This document shows positions 7,667 through 10,000 of a stretch of DNA of 10,000 bases, in pieces. Positions within the stretch are counted from its first letter, which is position 1; the number at the start of each line of letters is the position of its first letter. The stretch is from Penaeus vannamei. Taxonomy: Eukaryota; Arthropoda; Malacostraca; Decapoda; Penaeidae. Both the position numbers and the translations under genes were made by a program. A model generated the notes under the pieces. The model was given only the letters and a program-made list of their open reading frames with translations, searched no databases and was not told where the DNA came from. Location of the stretch: assembly GCF_042767895.1 (NCBI RefSeq), contig NC_091550.1, forward strand, positions 50,006,152-50,016,151, given 5' to 3'.

Positions 7667-8185
7667 TTTTTTCCACTCCGCCACCTCCTCTTCCTTTCTC
7701 CACTCCACCGCCTCTTCCTTTCTCTACTCCACCACTTCCTCTTCCTTTTTTCCACTCCACCACCTCCTCTTCCTTTCTCCCTTCCACCACCTCCTCTTCC
7801 TTTTTTCCACTCCACCACCTCCTCTTCCTTTCTCCACTCCACCACCTCTTCTTCCTTTTTTCCACTCCACCATCTCCTCTTTCTTTCTCCACTCCACCAC
7901 CTCCTCTTCCTTTTTTCCACTCCACCATCTCCTCTTTCTTTCTCCACTCCACCACCTCCTCTTCCTTTTTTCCACTCCACCACCTCCTCTTCCTTTCTCC
8001 CTTCCACCACCTCCTCTTCCTTTTTTACACTCCACCACCTCCTCTTCCTTTCTCCCTTCCACCACCTCCTCTTCCTTTTTTCCACTCCACCACCTCCACT
8101 TTCTTTCTCCACTCCACCACCTCCTCTTTCTTTCTCCACTCCACCACCTCCTCTTCCTTTTTTCCACTCCACCACCTCCTCTCTC
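7667..8185 (+). repeat. 55-bp dimeric minisatellite (28 + 27 bp)
   Basis: Two related pyrimidine-rich subunits alternate. A is 28 bp (TTTTTTCCACTCC, then ACCACCTCCTCTTCC). B is 27 bp (TTTCTCCACTCC, then ACCACCTCCTCTTCC); some B copies have CCCTTCC in place of CCACTCC. A units start at 7746, 7801, 7856, 7911, 7966, 8021 and 8076, exactly 55 bp apart. B units start 28 bp after each A. The ends are irregular: a 24-bp truncated unit starts at 7695 or 7719 and two B units are adjacent at 8104 and 8131. A further A starts at 7667 and the last at 8158. Because 55 is not a multiple of 3, the long S/T/P/L/F frames (up to 329 codons) change reading phase at each dimer and are not real genes. Confidence 0.96.
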
Positions 8186-8283
8186 CCCCCTACGTTGAAA
8201 GCCTCCACGCGATCCTGCCCCGGCCTTCCTGTTTTGAACTCTCGGGTTGTTGTGAAGGTTTCGAAGAGTTGGCCAATCGGAGT
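8186..8283. other. Short non-repetitive segment
   Basis: About 100 bp of mixed, CpG-containing sequence between the 55-bp array and a GA microsatellite. It has a GGCCAATCGG patch (8271-8280) that contains a CCAAT pentamer. No gene or RNA is evident. Confidence 0.4.
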
Positions 8284-8320
8284 AGAGAGAGAGAGAGAGA
8301 GAAAGAAAGAAAGAAAAAAA
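8284..8320 (+). repeat. (GA)n-(GAAA)n microsatellite
   Basis: GA repeats (about 8285-8302) followed by GAAA copies and a run of A. Confidence 0.9.
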
Positions 8321-8491
8321 CACTCGATTTGATAGTAAGATAGAAAAAAGAGCGTGCGGACTGGTCTGAAAGCTGGTGATTTTTTTCCCATTTTAGAAAA
8401 TTAATAAAGGATTTACGAAGGTATTGTAGTTTTTGAAAAGGGTTGGATGGAATTAATTTGATAAGTCAAAGCTTTTTTTTTTTTTTTTTTT
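8321..8491. other. AT-rich segment ending in T19
   Basis: AT-rich sequence with no fixed repeat, ending in nineteen consecutive T (8473-8491). An AATAAA at 8403-8408 is isolated and has no upstream gene. The T run could be a simple homopolymer or the poly(A) end of a minus-strand retroposed copy. I found neither target-site duplications nor a minus-strand poly(A) signal at the expected distance. Confidence 0.5.
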
Positions 8492-8898
8492 GGTAGCCAC
8501 ATTACCAACGAGATGAATTTGCGGTCATCGGGGAGGCTTTGTCAAAGAAATATGTTCGGCCGTGTTTCAGTGTGTGCGCTCGACATCTTAATTAATTACG
8601 TTCGCTTCAGTGTTAAATTCAGACGTAACGGGATTGTTTGGCCGAATTTCGCAAAGACAACGAGCCGCATGCCGGTAACGTCAGCGTCCTTTTATTCATA
8701 TTGCCTTAAAGCAACCGTGTCCATTCTTGCATTAGTCAATTTACGCGAATTTGCACCAATTTGCCCAGGTTAATGAAATCAGGAGCCCGGCTTTTCTGCA
8801 CATGTCGGGGACGCAACGGTGGGTTGGATATTTCGTTTTGCGGCGGTCATGTTCCCTGCCAAAAGTTGCGAGGTAAAGCAACGCCATGCTGACAAGCG
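8492..8898. other. Non-repetitive CpG-containing island, candidate regulatory DNA
   Basis: About 400 bp of compositionally balanced sequence between low-complexity domains. It has many CpG sites, a TTAATTAATTA run (8588-8598) that would suit homeodomain binding, and three GAATTT-S-S motifs (8515, 8644 and 8747). AATTT occurs at 8738, 8748 and 8758, exactly one helical turn apart. An 86-codon plus-strand frame (8513-8773) is not low-complexity and is the most protein-like frame in the window, but I recognise no domain and see no signal peptide, splice pattern or transcription signal tied to it. It could be a conserved non-coding element, an exon fragment or ordinary unique DNA. Confidence 0.4.
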
Positions 8899-9020
8899 CT
8901 CTCTCTCTCTCTCCTCTTCTCTTCTCTTCTCTTCTCTTCTCTTCTCTTCTCTTCTCTTCTCTCCTCTCCTCTCCTCTCCTCTTCTCTTCTCTTCTCTTCT
9001 CTTCTCTTCTCTTCTCTTCT
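8899..9020 (+). repeat. 122-bp pure pyrimidine tract, CTTCT/CTCCT pentanucleotide
   Basis: No purine occurs on the plus strand across 122 bp. After CT repeats, 22 pentamers run in one 5-bp phase: CTCCT (8911), nine CTTCT (8916-8960), four CTCCT (8961-8980) and eight CTTCT (8981-9020). The minus strand is the matching pure purine GAAGA-type tract that gives the K/R/E-rich frames. Confidence 0.97.
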
Positions 9021-9038
9021 GTTTTCACTCCCTTCCTG

Positions 9039-9325
9039 TCTCTTTCTCTTCTCTCTCTCTCTCTTCTCTTCTCTTCTCTTCTCTCTTCTCTCTCTCTCCT
9101 CTCTCCTCTCCTCTCCTCTCTCTCCTCTCTCTCCTCTCCTCCCTCTCCTCTCCTTCCTCTTCTCTTCTCCTTCTCTTCTCCCTCTTCTCTTCTCTCCTCT
9201 CTCTCTCTCTCTCTCCTCTCTCCTCTCTCCTCTCCTCTCCTCTCCTCTCCTCTCCTCTCTCCTCTCCTCTCCTCTCCTCTCTCCCTCCTCTCCCTCTCTC
9301 CCTCTCCTCTCCTCTCTCTCTCCTC
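9039..9325 (+). repeat. 287-bp pure pyrimidine tract
   Basis: Every base from 9039 to 9325 is C or T, arranged as mixed CTCTT, CTCCT and CT repeats with much mirror symmetry. It is separated from the preceding tract by 18 bp containing three purines. Long perfect polypurine-polypyrimidine mirror repeats can form intramolecular triplexes (H-DNA). Overlapping S/L/P frames above 250 codons here are artefacts. Confidence 0.97.
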
Positions 9326-9664
9326 ACTCCTCCCGCCTTCCTCCTCTCTCCTCCCTCCTTTCTCCTCTCTCTTCTCTCCTCCCTCCTCCCGCCTTCCTCC
9401 TCTTTCCTCTCGTCCCTCCCCTCCCTCCCTCTTCCTTCCACTCTCTTTCCTTGCCTCCCTCTCCCTTCCATACTCTTCTCACCCATCCCTTCGCCCTCTC
9501 TCTCTCCCCCTCCATCCCTTCCCTGTCTTCTCTACTTTCCCTTCTCCCTCTCTCCTCCATCTTCAACTTCTCCCCTTACCTCTTGTCTCCTCTCCTTCAC
9601 CCTTACCCTTTCCCCTCCACTCTCTTTCTCCTCCCCCCTCACCCTCTCTTCCTCCTCTCGCTCC
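9326..9664 (+). repeat. Pyrimidine-rich degenerate tract
   Basis: Continues the C/T-rich domain with sparse purines. A sub-motif of the form CTCCCGCCTTCCTCCTCT appears at about 9331-9348 and again near 9387-9404, pointing to a diverged tandem duplication of roughly 56 bp. No gene is visible. Confidence 0.82.
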
Positions 9665-10000
9665 ACAAACACGACCCCCTGCATCCACCGCATCCACTTG
9701 ACTCGCTAGGCTCTCCAGAGACAGTATTTAAACCTTTCGCGCTTCATAGCTTAGCTTTTGTCGTCGTAGGCTTGGTTTTCTTTTTTACGCTGTCTTCGTG
9801 TCGTCCTTCTGGATGCTTCTCTCGAGGGGGAAATGTGTATACGCGAGTTAGCTTCCCTGTTTCTTGGTTTTGTTTTTGGAAGGTATTCTTGTTTTATTTC
9901 GGAGGTATGAGAAGGGGCAAGGGGGGTTTGTCTCTTCACTATCAGCGGTCTGAGGTCAGCTTGTAGATCTGTTTTTGTTTCAGCTTGTCCAAATTATCTA
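9665..10000. other. Terminal non-repetitive sequence, no gene seen
   Basis: Mixed, T-rich sequence after the CT domain. It contains a short GCATCCACC/GCATCCACT direct repeat (9681-9699) and a TATTTAAA at 9724-9731 that resembles a TATA-type element but has no gene attached. A T-rich stretch followed by CAG (about 9971-9982) resembles a splice acceptor but cannot be judged at the window edge. Frames here have no recognisable domain. Confidence 0.45.

Noticed and set aside
7343..8343. Open frames of 329 and 314 codons on the plus strand and 257 codons on the minus strand
   Set aside because: They lie on the 55-bp repeat and CT-rich DNA. The repeat is not a multiple of 3, all frames stay open because the unit has no stops, and the proteins are only S/T/P/L/F or E/G/V/K/R/W.
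8473..8491. T19 as the poly(A) tail of a minus-strand retrotransposed copy or SINE
   Set aside because: No target-site duplication, no minus-strand AATAAA at the expected distance, and no recognisable SINE or tRNA-like head in the following 400 bp.
8513..8773. 86-codon non-repetitive plus-strand frame as a real gene
   Set aside because: It is the most protein-like frame in the window, but I recognise no family and see no splice or promoter support. A frame this long is not rare by chance in balanced sequence. Kept only as part of the island finding.
8819..9709. Open frames of 296 and 271 codons over the CT domain
   Set aside because: Pure C/T sequence cannot make a stop codon in any forward frame, so the length carries no information.

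Overview
This window looks like intergenic or intronic DNA from a repeat-dense animal genome. Its make-up is very long AT, TG and GA dinucleotide tracts, long one-sided purine or pyrimidine blocks, CAGG-type tetranucleotide arrays and several minisatellites. That mix is typical of decapod crustaceans such as penaeid shrimps, but it is not diagnostic: cephalopods and some other invertebrates can look similar. Nothing suggests a prokaryote, virus, organelle or plasmid. I found no protein-coding gene, tRNA, rRNA, CRISPR array or recognisable transposable element that I can support. The many open frames longer than 60 codons are explained by simple repeats without stop codons, such as CV/TH runs from TG repeats and S/L/P or E/G/R/K runs from pyrimidine or purine tracts.

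Layout, left half. Pyrimidine-rich block (76-225), non-repetitive spacer (226-514), purine-rich block (515-766), spacer (767-1030), purine-rich block holding four 28-bp tandem copies (1031-1545), an (AT)31-(TG)41 compound microsatellite (1548-1722) and a GA tract (1723-1800). Then comes a non-repetitive, partly CpG-rich stretch (1801-2393) with a strong G-quadruplex motif next to a CACGTG site. A degenerate 24-bp minisatellite built on the palindrome AAACGTTT follows (2394-2761), then a G-rich, C-poor region (2762-3130), a small perfect hairpin (3152-3173), a pyrimidine-rich block (3222-3475), an AT-rich spacer, a 186-bp TG/CG tract (3752-3937), another spacer and a TCCC/CCCCT block (4251-4500).

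Layout, right half. Non-repetitive sequence (4501-4790), a long purine-rich domain (4791-5637), spacer (5638-6180), a GA-rich leader and a 0.73-kb CAGG-derived array kept in one 4-bp phase (6321-7049), and spacer (7050-7400). A pyrimidine-rich domain follows whose core is a regular 55-bp dimeric repeat (7667-8185). Then come AT-rich sequence with a T19 run, a compositionally balanced non-repetitive island (8492-8898), a second pyrimidine domain with a 287-bp run containing no purine (8899-9664) and terminal non-repetitive sequence (9665-10000).

There are no genes to link into a pathway. The points of interest are structural: very long potential Z-DNA, triplex and G-quadruplex tracts, three minisatellites with clear internal order (24-bp palindromic, 4-bp-phased, 55-bp dimeric), and a few non-repetitive islands that are the best places to look for conserved regulatory DNA.
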